Source: Aliihoeflea sp. 40Bstr573
GTDB taxonomy: Bacteria > Pseudomonadota > Alphaproteobacteria > Rhizobiales > Rhizobiaceae
NCBI RefSeq assembly: GCF_024105655.1
Contig: NZ_JAAAMH010000005.1
Span: 206,836-270,835, forward strand
Reading direction: 5' to 3'
Length of the DNA stretch: 64,000 bases
The translations under genes and the position numbers were made by a program. This document shows positions 47,648 to 60,029 of the stretch, one piece after another. Numbering within the stretch: position 1 is the first letter of the stretch; the number at the start of each line of letters is the position of its first letter. The notes beneath the pieces are model-generated. The model made no database searches and was not told where the DNA came from. It saw only the letters and a list, made by a program, of their open reading frames with translations.

Positions 47648-48406
47648 CTATGCTGGTCCCTCAGGCGGTTTTGCAGCCAAGATCATGTAATTGACGTCGA
47701 GATCGCGCGAGCGGTTCCACTGGTCGGTCAGCGGGTTGTAGGTGACGCCGGTGCGCTCGACAACCGACATGCCGGTGCCGGCGAGGCCCTTGTCGAGTTC
47801 CTCGGGGCGGACGAGTTTGTCGTATTGATGCGTGCCTTTCGGCAGCCAGCCGAGGACATATTCGGCGCCGACGATGGCAAGGCCCCACGCTTTCAGCGTG
47901 CGGTTGATGGTGGCGACGAACATCAGGCCCCCGGGCTTTACCATGTGCGCGCATTTGGACAGGAACAGGTCGACGTCGGCGACGTGTTCGACGACCTCCA
48001 TGTTGAGGACGACGTCGAATTTCTCGCCAGCATCGGCCAGCGCCTCGGCGGTGGTGGCGCGGTAGTCGATCTTCACACGTGCCTCGGCGGCATGGATCTT
48101 CGCCACCTCGATATTCGTGGCCGAGGCGTCGGCGCCGACGACGTTCGCGCCGAGGCGCGCCATCGGCTCGCAGAGCAGGCCGCCGCCGCAGCCGATGTCG
48201 AGCAGGCGCAGGCCGTCGAAGGGCTTGGCTGCGCGCGGGTCACGGCCGAAATGCGTCGCCACCTGGTCGCGGATATAGGCAAGGCGTACCGGATTGAACT
48301 TGTGCAGCGGCTTGAACTTGCCGTTCGGGTTCCACCATTCCTGGGCGAGGCGCGAAAAGCGTTCGACCTCTCCGGCATCGATGGTGGTGCGCTGGGCATC
48401 TGACAT
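47648..48406 (-). CDS. ubiG: Ubiquinone biosynthesis O-methyltransferase
   Basis: 252 aa from ATG 48406 (AAGGAG upstream). SAM motif [11 protein letters not shown] near residue 70, EVVEHVADV and the UbiG-specific N-terminus [30 protein letters not shown]. Methylates two ring hydroxyls in ubiquinone synthesis. The open frame runs further upstream into the divergent region without similarity. Confidence 0.95.
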   Translation of the reverse strand: MSDAQRTTIDAGEVERFSRLAQEWWNPNGKFKPLHKFNPVRLAYIRDQVATHFGRDPRAAKPFDGLRLLDIGCGGGLLCEPMARLGANVVGADASATNIEVAKIHAAEARVKIDYRATTAEALADAGEKFDVVLNMEVVEHVADVDLFLSKCAHMVKPGGLMFVATINRTLKAWGLAIVGAEYVLGWLPKGTHQYDKLVRPEELDKGLAGTGMSVVERTGVTYNPLTDQWNRSRDLDVNYMILAAKPPEGPA

Positions 48407-48563
48407 GCGGGTGTCTCCTTCAGGAGTGGTCAAGTCGGGCGAGGGCGGCGAAAAGTCAAGCGCGCGAAATGGCAGGAGCGTGATGTCGGATCGCAGCCGG
48501 CGATTGCGTCCTCGGTGCTGCGACCTATATGCGCTGCGCCCACCCGAACTGCGAAAGCCTGCC

Positions 48564-49490
48564 ATGCCCCCCGCTTTGTCGATCCGAAATCTCACCAAGA
48601 CCTATGACTCCGGCTTCACGGCGCTGAAGGGTGTCGACCTCGAAGTCCAGCCGGGCGAGATCTTCGCGCTGCTCGGGCCCAACGGGGCGGGCAAGACGAC
48701 GCTGATCGGCATTGTCTGCGGCGTCGTCAATGCCAGCGGCGGGGAGGTACTGGTCGATGGTCACGAGATCGTCGCGGAGTACCGCAAGACGCGGTCCATC
48801 ATCGGCCTCGTGCCGCAGGATGTCTCGCTCGACGCGTTCGAAAGCGTGTGGGCCACGGTGTCGTTCAGCCGAGGCCTGTTCGGCAAGGGCAAGGATGACG
48901 CGCATGTCGAGAAGGTGCTGCGCGCGCTGTCGCTTTGGGACAAGAAGGACGAGAAGGTCATCAACCTGTCCGGCGGCATGAAGCGGCGGGTGATGATCGC
49001 CAAGGCGCTGGCGCACGAGCCGAAGCTGCTCTTCCTCGACGAGCCGACCGCGGGCGTGGACGTCGAACTGCGGCGCGACATGTGGGAAATGGTTCGCGGA
49101 CTGCGCGCGACCGGCGTCACGATCATCCTGACGACGCACTATATCGAGGAAGCCGAGGAGATGGCCGACCGGATCGGCGTGATTTCGAAGGGCGAGATCA
49201 TCCTGGTCGAGGACAAGGCAGCGCTGATGCAGCGCTTCGGCAAAAAGAAACTCGAGCTGGAACTTGCCCAGCCCCTGGCGGCGCTGCCGGCGGGTCTGAC
49301 TGGGCGGGGCCTGGAAATCACCGATGACGGGCGCCGTCTCGTCTATTCCTACGACACGCAAGGCGAGCGCACCGGGATCACGGCGCTTCTGGCGGATCTT
49401 TCGAGCGAAGGCATCCGCTTTCGCGACCTCGAGACGCGGCAAAGCTCGCTCGAGGACATCTTCGTCGACCTGGTGAGGGAACGGGCATGA
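48564..49490 (+). CDS. ABC-2 type exporter ATP-binding protein
   Basis: 308 aa. Walker [10 protein letters not shown], signature NLSGGMKRR, Walker [13 protein letters not shown], and the C-terminal LEDIFVDL domain typical of the DrrA/NodI/CcmA exporter class. Energises the permease encoded next, overlap four bases. Substrate unknown. ATG 48564 lies after the long antiphase frame from ubiG. Confidence 0.9.
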   Translation: MPPALSIRNLTKTYDSGFTALKGVDLEVQPGEIFALLGPNGAGKTTLIGIVCGVVNASGGEVLVDGHEIVAEYRKTRSIIGLVPQDVSLDAFESVWATVSFSRGLFGKGKDDAHVEKVLRALSLWDKKDEKVINLSGGMKRRVMIAKALAHEPKLLFLDEPTAGVDVELRRDMWEMVRGLRATGVTIILTTHYIEEAEEMADRIGVISKGEIILVEDKAALMQRFGKKKLELELAQPLAALPAGLTGRGLEITDDGRRLVYSYDTQGERTGITALLADLSSEGIRFRDLETRQSSLEDIFVDLVRERA

Positions 49491-50248
49491 ACTTTCACGC
49501 CGTCAAGGCCATCTACACGTTCGAGATGGCGCGCACGTTCCGCACCATCATGCAGAGCATCATTTCGCCGGTCGTCTCGACGTCGCTCTATTTCGTCGTG
49601 TTCGGCGCGGCGATCGGCTCGCGCATCGAGACGATCGACGGGGTCTCCTATGGCGCGTTCATCGTTCCGGGGCTGATCATGATGTCGCTTCTGACGCTTT
49701 CGATCTCGAACGCGTCATTCGGCATCTACTTCCCGAAATTCACAGGCACGATCTACGAGGTGCTGTCGGCGCCGATCTCCTATTTCGAAATCGTGCTCGC
49801 CTATGTCGGCGCGGCGGCAACGAAGTCGATGATGATCGGCCTCGTCATTCTCGCGACGGCGGCGTTCTTCGTCGACCTTGAGATCCAGCATCCCTTCATG
49901 ATGGTGCTGTTTCTCGTCCTGACCTCGGTGAGCTTCTCGCTGTTCGGCTTCATCATCGGCATCTGGGCGGACGGGTTCGAGAAGTTGCAGATCATTCCGC
50001 TCCTGATCGTCATGCCGCTCGCGTTCCTGGGCGGGACGTTCTACTCGCTCGACATGCTGCCGCCCGTCTGGCAGACGATTTCGCTCGCCAATCCGGTCGT
50101 CTACCTGGTCTCGGGCTTCCGCTGGAGCTTCATCGGCACCTCCGACGTCAGCGTCTGGGTAAGCCTCGGCATGACGCTGGTGTTTCTCGTGCTGTGCCTT
50201 GGCATCGTGAGCTGGATGTTCCGGACCGGCTACCGCCTCAAGAAATAA
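49487..50248 (+). CDS. ABC-2 type exporter permease
   Basis: 253 aa, six predicted helices; central [34 protein letters not shown] is the ABC-2 membrane signature. Forms an exporter with the ATPase just upstream (ATGA overlap). Might export a lipid or polysaccharide; not determinable. Confidence 0.9.
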   Translation: MNFHAVKAIYTFEMARTFRTIMQSIISPVVSTSLYFVVFGAAIGSRIETIDGVSYGAFIVPGLIMMSLLTLSISNASFGIYFPKFTGTIYEVLSAPISYFEIVLAYVGAAATKSMMIGLVILATAAFFVDLEIQHPFMMVLFLVLTSVSFSLFGFIIGIWADGFEKLQIIPLLIVMPLAFLGGTFYSLDMLPPVWQTISLANPVVYLVSGFRWSFIGTSDVSVWVSLGMTLVFLVLCLGIVSWMFRTGYRLKK

Positions 50249-50374
50249 TCCGGCTCATCATCGCGGCTTGCCTCACTTGCACATGGCAGGCGATTTGAGT
50301 ATGCAACCCGCGCCGCCGCCCGATCCTCAAGACGGGCGGCATGAACCGATCTTTGCCCCGAGGAATTCCCTTTC

Positions 50375-51628
50375 ATGGCGCGTATCGTGATGAAGTTCGG
50401 CGGAACCTCCGTCGCCGACATCAACCGCATTCGCAATGTCGCGCGCCACGTCAAACGCGAGGTGGATGCGGGGCACGAGGTGGCTGTGGTCGTCTCGGCG
50501 ATGTCGGGCAAGACGAACGAACTCGTCGCCTGGTGCCGCGAAGCCTCGCCGATGCACGATGCGCGCGAATATGACGCCGTCGTCGCTTCCGGCGAACAGG
50601 TGACGGCCGGGCTGCTGGCGATCACGCTTCAGGGCATGGGCGTTCATGCCCGCTCCTGGCAGGGCTGGCAAATCCCGATCAAGACCGACAACGCCCATGG
50701 CGCCGCGCGCATCCAGGAGATCGACGGATCGTTCCTCGCCAAGCGCTTCGGCGAGGGGCAGGTGGCCGTGATCGCCGGCTTCCAGGGCCTTGCGCCCGAC
50801 AACCGGATCGCGACGCTCGGGCGCGGCGGGTCGGACACGAGCGCGGTCGCCATCGCCGCCGCCGTCAAGGCCGACCGCTGCGACATCTATACCGACGTCG
50901 ACGGCGTCTACACGACCGACCCGCGCATCGAGCCGAAGGCGCGAAGGCTTGCCAAGATTTCCTTCGAGGAGATGCTGGAAATGGCCTCGCTTGGCGCCAA
51001 GGTCCTGCAGGTGCGCTCGGTCGAGCTTGCCATGGTACACAAGGTGCGTACTTTCGTGCGCTCCTCCTTCGAAGATCCGGACGCTCCCGGTATGGGCGAT
51101 TTCGACAACCCGCCCGGCACGCTCATTTGCGACGAGGATGAAATCTTGGAACAGCAAGTCGTCACAGGCATCGCCTACGCCAAGGATGAAGCGCAGATTT
51201 CGCTGCGCCGCGTCTCGGACCGCCCGGGCGTCGCCGCCGGCATATTCGGCCCGCTCGCCGAAGCCAACATCAATGTCGACATGATCGTGCAGAACATATC
51301 CGAGGACGGATTGCGCACCGACATGACCTTCACCGTGCCTTCGGCCGATGTCGCCAAGGCGGTCGCGGTGCTGGAAAAGAACAAGGATCAGGTCGGCTTC
51401 GACGCGCTCCAGCATGACGAGGGCATGGCCAAGGTGTCGGTCATCGGCATCGGCATGCGCAGCCATGCGGGCGTCGCGGCGATCGCCTTCAAGGCACTGG
51501 CCGACCGCGGCATCAACATCCGCGCGATCACGACGTCCGAGATCAAGATTTCGATCCTGATCGACGCGGCCTATACTGAATTGGCCGTGCGGACTTTGCA
51601 TTCCGTCTACGGGCTGGATAAGCAGTAA
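50375..51628 (+). CDS. lysC: Aspartate kinase
   Basis: 417 aa. N-terminal KFGGTSVADINRI, ATP segment IATLGRGGSDTSAVAIAAAV, and two C-terminal ACT domains (EAQISLRRVSDRPGVAAGIF and AKVSVIGIGMRSHAGVAAIAF) for feedback by lysine/threonine. First step of the aspartate family pathway. ATG 50375 with GAGGAA upstream. 80 bp before ptsP, a conserved pair in rhizobia. Confidence 0.95.
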   Translation: MARIVMKFGGTSVADINRIRNVARHVKREVDAGHEVAVVVSAMSGKTNELVAWCREASPMHDAREYDAVVASGEQVTAGLLAITLQGMGVHARSWQGWQIPIKTDNAHGAARIQEIDGSFLAKRFGEGQVAVIAGFQGLAPDNRIATLGRGGSDTSAVAIAAAVKADRCDIYTDVDGVYTTDPRIEPKARRLAKISFEEMLEMASLGAKVLQVRSVELAMVHKVRTFVRSSFEDPDAPGMGDFDNPPGTLICDEDEILEQQVVTGIAYAKDEAQISLRRVSDRPGVAAGIFGPLAEANINVDMIVQNISEDGLRTDMTFTVPSADVAKAVAVLEKNKDQVGFDALQHDEGMAKVSVIGIGMRSHAGVAAIAFKALADRGINIRAITTSEIKISILIDAAYTELAVRTLHSVYGLDKQ

Positions 51629-51708
51629 GAGGGGAACGGCCGACACGGAGTCGGTTGCCGGCCCTGGCAGAGCACAGGGCCGGATAGCGCCGTTGGAGTG
51701 AACGGTCG

Positions 51709-53979
51709 ATGCGTGACATGGCGGCGGGACCGCGCGTATTGCTGAGACGGCTGCGCGAGCTCATGGCGGAAGCGCTTGAGCCGCAGGAGCGGCTCGACCG
51801 GATCGTGCGCGAGATCGCCTCCAACATGGTCGCCGAAGTCTGTTCGCTCTACGTGCTGCGCGCCGACTCGATCCTGGAACTCTATGCCACCGAGGGTCTG
51901 AACCCCGGCTCGGTCCACCTGGCGCAGCTCAAGCTCGGCCAGGGTCTCGTCGGCACGATCGCGGCGAGCGCGCGGGCGCTCAACCTTTCCGATGCGCAGA
52001 AGCATCCGGCCTTCGCCTACCTGCCGGAGACGGGCGAAGAGATCTACAATTCCTTCCTCGGCGTGCCGGTTCTGAGGGCTGGGCGTACGCTCGGCGTCCT
52101 CGTCGTGCAGAACCGCACGATGCGGCAGTATCGCGACGACGAGCTCGAGGCGCTCGAAACCATCGCCATGGTGATCGCCGAGATGATCGCGACGGGAGAC
52201 CTTTCGCGGCTGACACGGCCCGGGCTGGAACTCGACCTGTCGCGGCCCGTGACCTTCAGCGGCCTGCCACTCAATGACGGCGTCGGGCTCGGCCATGTCG
52301 TGCTGCACGAGCCGCGCATTGTCGTCACCAACCTCTTCAACGAGGACACCGACACCGAACTGGAACGTCTCGGCGAGGCGCTCGGCTCGCTTCGACTTTC
52401 GATCGACGACATGCTGTCGCGCCGCGATGTCGCCTTCGAGGGCGAACACCGCGAGGTGCTGGAAGCCTATCGCATGTTCGCGAACGACCGGGGCTGGATC
52501 AGGCGGCTCGAGGAGGCCGTGCGCAACGGCCTGACCGCCGAGGCGGCGGTAGAAAAGGTGCAGTCCGACATGCGCGCGCGCATGCTGCACATGACGGACC
52601 CCTATCTTCGCGAGCGGATGAGCGATTTCGACGATCTCGCCAACCGTCTCCTGCGGCAGTTGATGGGACGCGGTCCCGAGGCGTTGGCCTCATTGATGAA
52701 CCGCGACGCCATCGTCGTCGCGCGGCAGATGGGCGCGGCGGAGCTTCTGGACTATCCGCGCGACAAGCTGCGCGGGCTGGTGCTGGAAGAGGGCGCGGTG
52801 ACGAGCCACGTGGTGATCGTCGCGCGCGCCATGGGCATTCCCGTCACCGGCCAGATGAAGGGCGTCGTCTCGATGTCCGAGAACGGCGACGCGATCATCG
52901 TCGACGGCGAGGAGGGGCGCGTCCACCTGCGCCCCCAATCCGATGTCGAGGCGGCCTATGCCGAGAAGGTGCGCTTCCGCGCCCGCCGGCAGGAACTCTA
53001 CCGTGAATTGCGCGACAAGCCCTCGGAGACGAAGGACGGCGTGCACATCGACCTGATGATGAATGCGGGGCTTGCGGTCGACCTGCCGCAGCTCGCCGAG
53101 GCGGGCGCTGCCGGGATCGGGCTCTTTCGCACCGAACTCCAGTTCATGGTCGCGGCGACCTTCCCGCGCGCTGAGGCGCAGGAGCGCCTCTACCGCGATG
53201 TGCTTGAGGCGGCTGGCAAGAAGCCAGTGACCTTCCGCACGATCGACATCGGCGGCGACAAGGTGCTGCCCTATTTCAAGGGCGCGGGCCAGGAAGAAAA
53301 CCCGGCGCTCGGCTGGCGCGCGATCCGCCTGACGCTCGATCGGCCTGGCCTGTTGCGCACCCAGATTCGCGCTCTCCTGAAGGCGGCAGGCGGGCGCGAA
53401 CTGCGCGTCATGCTGCCGATGGTGACGGAGCTTTCCGAAATCGACGCGGCGCGCGACATTTTCGACCGCGAGGTGCGCCATCTTGCCCGCTTCGGCCACC
53501 ATCTGCCGACGAGCTTCAAGATCGGCGCGATGCTGGAGGTGCCCTCGCTGCTCTGGCAACTCGACGAGCTGTTGGCAAAGGTCGACTTCGTCTCGGTTGG
53601 CTCGAACGACCTCTTCCAGTTCGTCACCGCGTCCGATCGCGGCAACACGCTTCTGGCCGACCGCTTCACGCCGCTTTCGGTGCCGTTCCTGCGGCTGTTG
53701 CGGCAGGTGGCGCGGGCGGGTGTGAAACATGGCACGCCGGTCACGCTTTGCGGCGAGATGGCCGGACGGCCGCTGCCGGCGATGGCGCTGCTCGGCGTCG
53801 GCTTCCGCTCGATCTCGATGTCGCCAGCGGCGATCGGCCCCGTCAAGGCGATGCTGCGCGACCTGCCGCTCGGCACACTGACCAAGGTGCTCGACGACGC
53901 CTTGGACACCACGGCCGAACATGCCGACATGCGCGTGCTGCTTTCCGGTTTTGCCGACCAGCACGGCGTCTCACTTTAG
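51709..53979 (+). CDS. ptsP: Phosphoenolpyruvate-protein phosphotransferase PtsP (EI-Ntr)
   Basis: 756 aa. N-terminal GAF domain (about 20-160; LDRIVREIASNMVAEVCSLYVL), then the PTS EI N-terminal domain with phosphohistidine in GAVTSHVVIVARAMGIP and a PEP-binding TIM barrel with FRTIDIGGDKVLPYF, LFRTELQFM and catalytic Cys in TLCGEMAGRP. First enzyme of the nitrogen PTS, passing phosphate to NPr and EIIA-Ntr, sensing glutamine via GAF. ATG with GGAG upstream. Confidence 0.95.
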   Translation: MRDMAAGPRVLLRRLRELMAEALEPQERLDRIVREIASNMVAEVCSLYVLRADSILELYATEGLNPGSVHLAQLKLGQGLVGTIAASARALNLSDAQKHPAFAYLPETGEEIYNSFLGVPVLRAGRTLGVLVVQNRTMRQYRDDELEALETIAMVIAEMIATGDLSRLTRPGLELDLSRPVTFSGLPLNDGVGLGHVVLHEPRIVVTNLFNEDTDTELERLGEALGSLRLSIDDMLSRRDVAFEGEHREVLEAYRMFANDRGWIRRLEEAVRNGLTAEAAVEKVQSDMRARMLHMTDPYLRERMSDFDDLANRLLRQLMGRGPEALASLMNRDAIVVARQMGAAELLDYPRDKLRGLVLEEGAVTSHVVIVARAMGIPVTGQMKGVVSMSENGDAIIVDGEEGRVHLRPQSDVEAAYAEKVRFRARRQELYRELRDKPSETKDGVHIDLMMNAGLAVDLPQLAEAGAAGIGLFRTELQFMVAATFPRAEAQERLYRDVLEAAGKKPVTFRTIDIGGDKVLPYFKGAGQEENPALGWRAIRLTLDRPGLLRTQIRALLKAAGGRELRVMLPMVTELSEIDAARDIFDREVRHLARFGHHLPTSFKIGAMLEVPSLLWQLDELLAKVDFVSVGSNDLFQFVTASDRGNTLLADRFTPLSVPFLRLLRQVARAGVKHGTPVTLCGEMAGRPLPAMALLGVGFRSISMSPAAIGPVKAMLRDLPLGTLTKVLDDALDTTAEHADMRVLLSGFADQHGVSL

Positions 53980-53990
53980 GAACTTCATAA

Positions 53991-55070
53991 ATGATCGAAC
54001 TGCCGCGCGACCGGATGGACCAGGTCATCAAGCGCTTCGAAATGCTCGAGGCGCAGATGGCGGCTGGCCCCGAGGCCGATGCCTATGTGAAGCTCGCCTC
54101 TGAATACTCCGAACTTCAGGACATCGTCGGCAAGGTGCGCGAGCTGCTTGCAGCGGAGGGGGAGCTTGCCGATCTCGAGGCGATGCTGGCCGACCGCTCG
54201 CTCGACAAGGAGATGCGCCAGCTTGCCGAAGTTGATCTGCCGGCTGTCGAGGAGCGGGTCGAAGCGCTGCAGCAGGAAATCCAGATCCTGATGCTGCCCA
54301 AGGATTCGGCAGACGAGAAGAACGCCATCCTCGAAATTCGTGCCGGCACCGGCGGCGACGAGGCGGCGCTTTTTGCCGGCGATCTCTTCCGCATGTACGA
54401 GCGCTACGCTGCGACGCAGGGCTGGAAGATCGAGCTGATTTCGGCCAGCGAGGGCGAGGTCGGTGGGTACAAGGAGATCATCGCGACGGTTTCGGGCCGC
54501 GGCGTCTTTGCGCGGCTGAAATTCGAATCGGGCGTCCATCGCGTCCAGCGCGTTCCGGAAACGGAAGGCGGCGGGCGCATCCACACCTCCGCCGCGACCG
54601 TCGCCGTGCTGCCGGAAGCCGAAGAGGTCGACATCGACATCCGCGCCGAGGACATCCGCATCGACACGATGCGCGCCTCGGGTGCAGGCGGTCAGCACGT
54701 CAACACCACCGACTCGGCCGTGCGCATCACCCATCTACCGACCGGCATCATGGTGGTTTCGGCAGAGAAGTCGCAGCACCAGAACCGTGCCAAGGCGATG
54801 CAGATTCTGCGCGCGCGGCTATTCGACATCGAGCGCACCCGGCTTGCCGACGAGCGCTCGGAATCGCGGCGCACACAGGTTGGCTCGGGCGACCGCTCGG
54901 AGCGCATCCGCACCTACAATTTTCCGCAAGGGCGACTCACCGACCACCGGATCAACCTGACCCTCTACAAGCTCGACCGCGTGATGCAGGGCGAACTCGA
55001 CGAGGTGATCGATGCGCTGATCTCGGACCACCAGTCGAAGCTTCTCGCCGATATGGGCTCTCATGGCTGA
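53991..55070 (+). CDS. prfA: Peptide chain release factor 1
   Basis: 359 aa. GGQ motif in [18 protein letters not shown] near 230, and the codon-recognition loop region (PAT-like) [21 protein letters not shown]. Terminates at UAA and UAG. Its end overlaps prmC by eight bases. Confidence 0.97.
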   Translation: MIELPRDRMDQVIKRFEMLEAQMAAGPEADAYVKLASEYSELQDIVGKVRELLAAEGELADLEAMLADRSLDKEMRQLAEVDLPAVEERVEALQQEIQILMLPKDSADEKNAILEIRAGTGGDEAALFAGDLFRMYERYAATQGWKIELISASEGEVGGYKEIIATVSGRGVFARLKFESGVHRVQRVPETEGGGRIHTSAATVAVLPEAEEVDIDIRAEDIRIDTMRASGAGGQHVNTTDSAVRITHLPTGIMVVSAEKSQHQNRAKAMQILRARLFDIERTRLADERSESRRTQVGSGDRSERIRTYNFPQGRLTDHRINLTLYKLDRVMQGELDEVIDALISDHQSKLLADMGSHG

Positions 55071-55917
55071 GCCCGTCGAACTCGGCGAGACGATGCGGCG
55101 GGCGCGCAGGCGCCTGGAAGACGCCGGCATCGACAGCGCCGAGATCGACGCGCGGCTGATCGTCGAGCATGTGACGGGCACGACGCGGCTCGACCTGATC
55201 GCGCGGCCCGACCAGCTCGTTGCCGGACCGCATGTGGAGGCGATCGAGGCGGCGCTGGCCCGGCGGGCGGTGCGCGAGCCGGTGCATCGCATTCTCGGGA
55301 CACGCGAATTCTACGGGCTGCCCATGCGGCTCTCGGCCGAGACGCTGGAGCCGCGGCCGGACACCGAGGTGCTGGTCGACGCGGTGCTGGCAGTGGCGGG
55401 GAAGGGGCCGCTGCGCATCCTGGATCTGGGTACCGGGACAGGCGCGATCTTGATCGCGCTTCTCGTCCAACTGCCACAGGCGACCGGCCTTGCGGCCGAT
55501 ATTTCGGACGAAGCCCTTGAAACGGCGGCCGCCAATGCCGACCTGAATGGGGTCGCGGCAAGGTTCAGCACGGTAAAGTCGGACTGGTTTGAGGATGTTG
55601 GCGGCGAATTCGACGTGATCGTCTCAAATCCGCCCTATATCGCGACGACAGATATCGCCGATCTCGACATGGATGTGCGCGGCTTCGACCCACAACGGGC
55701 GCTCGACGGCGGCGCGGACGGCCTCGACTGCTACCGGGCCATCGCAACAAGCGCCGGAGCCCACCTTGCCAGCAAAGGCTGGATCGGGGTCGAGATCGGA
55801 CACGACCAGAAGGATTCGGTCACCGCGATTTTCGAAGAGACCGGTTTCGATTGCCACGAGGCCCGCAAAGATTTGGGCGGCAATAACCGCGTTCTCATCT
55901 TCCGGGCGAGCGATTGA
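55063..55917 (+). CDS. prmC: Release factor glutamine methyltransferase
   Basis: 284 aa. SAM site [15 protein letters not shown], catalytic NPPYI near residue 188 ([11 protein letters not shown]), N-terminal PrmC helical part. Methylates the glutamine of the GGQ motif in RF1/RF2. Coupled to prfA by overlap. Confidence 0.95.
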   Translation: MAEPVELGETMRRARRRLEDAGIDSAEIDARLIVEHVTGTTRLDLIARPDQLVAGPHVEAIEAALARRAVREPVHRILGTREFYGLPMRLSAETLEPRPDTEVLVDAVLAVAGKGPLRILDLGTGTGAILIALLVQLPQATGLAADISDEALETAAANADLNGVAARFSTVKSDWFEDVGGEFDVIVSNPPYIATTDIADLDMDVRGFDPQRALDGGADGLDCYRAIATSAGAHLASKGWIGVEIGHDQKDSVTAIFEETGFDCHEARKDLGGNNRVLIFRASD

Positions 55918-55941
55918 CCGGGGAAGCCCTGCAAAAAGGAC

Positions 55942-55970
55942 TTGGCAAGACAAATCAATCCCGCTAGGTT
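55942..55970 (+). promoter_or_regulatory. Possible sigma-70-type promoter in the prmC-DUF4167 spacer
   Basis: TTGGCA, 17 bases, TAGGTT. It lies in the 291 bp spacer (55918-56208), which has no gene and no clear hairpin. A modest match. Confidence 0.35.
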
Positions 55971-56208
55971 TTGGTTGCCGGATGTGACGAAGCAGGCAGT
56001 GCTGTCATCGATTCGGTTCCCGTGACACAAACTGCCTTCTGCGTATGAGACGCCTTAGCTTCGCGCGGGGAATGTCCGGGCGTGACGCGAAACCGAAAAG
56101 CGGGACAAGTGGCGATAGCGCTTCGAGCGGCTGATCGCCGGAGCGATATTGCGGAACGGGCAAGGCCCGGGCGCCGCATGGATATTCTTACCAGATGAAG
56201 AGAAACTG

Positions 56209-57057
56209 ATGAGGCCACAGCAGAACAGGCGCATGCGCGGACGCGGCAACAACAACAATAACAACAATAGCAACAACAATAACAACAACCGCAAGGGCCC
56301 GAACCCGCTCACCCGCAGCTATGAGAGCAACGGCCCGGACGTGAAAATCCGCGGCACCGCGCAGCAGATTGCCGAAAAGTACACGACGCTCGCCCGTGAT
56401 GCGCAGAGCTCCGGCGACCGCGTCATGGCGGAGAACTATCTCCAGCACGCCGAGCACTACAACCGCATCATCGCCACGGCGCTGGCCCAGCAGGCCGCGA
56501 CGCAGCAGCAGCAGCGCGACATGCGCGAAGATGACGACGAGGACGGCGACGACAACGATGCCGGCTTCGAGAGCAACGGCAACAACAATCAGAGCCAGCG
56601 CGGCGACCAGAACCAGCAGCCGCGCGGCGACCGGCCGAACCGCGACAATCGGGATCGGGATCGGGATCGGGATAATCGCGACCGTGACAATCGCGGCGAT
56701 CGCGAGAACCGCGAAGAGCCGGTGGTCGCAGCCGATGGCAGCGGTCCGCAGCCTGTGATCGAAGGCGTTCCGGCCGAGGTCGCGCTGGGCGAGGGCGAAT
56801 CCGGCCAGGGCCGCAAGGAGCGGCGCCCGCGCCGCGAGCGTTCACCGCGCCCGGAGCAGCCTGCTGATGAAGCTCCCGTTCCTTCTGTCGCATCGAGCCC
56901 GGCCGAACTTGCCGCAAGCGTCCAGAGCGCTGAGGCGGGCGAGGAGACGGCTGAGCGCAAGCCGCGCCGCACGCGCCGTCCGCGTCTCAAGGCGGACGAG
57001 GGCGAAAGCACCGCACCGGCCGAGAAGGCCGACGATGTTGGCGAAGCGGCGGCCTGA
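56209..57057 (+). CDS. DUF4167 domain-containing protein
   Basis: 282 aa. The conserved DUF4167 domain is N-terminal: NPLTRSYESNGPDVKIRG then AQQIAEKYTTLARDAQSSGD, about residues 30-80. It is preceded by a 14-codon Asn tract (56248-56289) and followed by a disordered, charged tail with RDR-type repeats (four CGGGAT units at 56650-56673) and acidic and Arg-rich stretches. Unknown function; likely RNA or protein binding by composition. ATG 56209 chosen as the family start MRPQQNRRMRGRG. Confidence 0.88.
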   Translation: MRPQQNRRMRGRGNNNNNNNSNNNNNNRKGPNPLTRSYESNGPDVKIRGTAQQIAEKYTTLARDAQSSGDRVMAENYLQHAEHYNRIIATALAQQAATQQQQRDMREDDDEDGDDNDAGFESNGNNNQSQRGDQNQQPRGDRPNRDNRDRDRDRDNRDRDNRGDRENREEPVVAADGSGPQPVIEGVPAEVALGEGESGQGRKERRPRRERSPRPEQPADEAPVPSVASSPAELAASVQSAEAGEETAERKPRRTRRPRLKADEGESTAPAEKADDVGEAAA

Positions 57058-57082
57058 CAAGGCGCAGCCAGGAAATGTCCAG

Positions 57083-57112
57083 AAGGGCGGTGGTCATCCA
57101 CCGCCCTTTTTT
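57083..57112 (+). terminator. Rho-independent terminator after the DUF4167 gene
   Basis: Stem AAGGGCGGTGG/CCACCGCCCTT with loop TCAT, then a T tract. Strong. Confidence 0.92.
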
Positions 57113-57134
57113 GTTGTCCGGGCAAGTGCGTTCA

Positions 57135-57163
57135 CTTGAGCGGGCCCCGTGCCGCTCCCATAT
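57135..57163 (+). promoter_or_regulatory. RpoH (sigma-32)-type promoter of clpB
   Basis: CTTGAG, 16 bases, CCCATAT, close to the alphaproteobacterial RpoH consensus (CTTG ... CCnATnT). It lies about 100 bases before the clpB start, directly after the terminator of the previous gene, so it is the only promoter available in the spacer. Confidence 0.7.
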
Positions 57164-57261
57164 TCCAGAGCGGAGCCTGCCGGCAGCAAGCGGGGGCGGC
57201 GCGTCACTACAATCTGAACCGGCGCTGCATGCCAGGCCGGGGCCGAAGGGAGACAGAAGAC

Positions 57262-59868
<2,607 letters not shown>

Positions 59869-59873
59869 CGCGG

Positions 59874-59921
59874 AAAATCCGGCCGGCTTGCGCCGCAATT
59901 GCGGCCCATGCCGGCCATTTT
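59874..59921 (+). terminator. Two-part hairpin after clpB
   Basis: AAAAT-GGCCGGC pairs with GCCGGCC-ATTTT (two C bulge) around an inner GCCGC-AATT-GCGGC hairpin; four T follow in the stem base. Probable terminator. Confidence 0.65.
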
Positions 59922-59973
59922 CATGTCCCGTTCATTCTTCATGAACCATAGTCGGGCACGTCGCTGCGCGGCG

Positions 59974-59990
59974 TTGATCAAGATTGATCA
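59974..59990 (+). repeat. Direct repeat TTGATCA x2 upstream of the L,D-transpeptidase
   Basis: TTGATCA at 59974-59980 and 59984-59990, 10 bp apart (one helical turn). Each contains the palindrome TGATCA. Possible operator for the following gene. Confidence 0.35.
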
Positions 59991-60029
59991 CCGAACGCAA
60001 CCGTAACGCATTTGGCTGGTTTGATAGAA

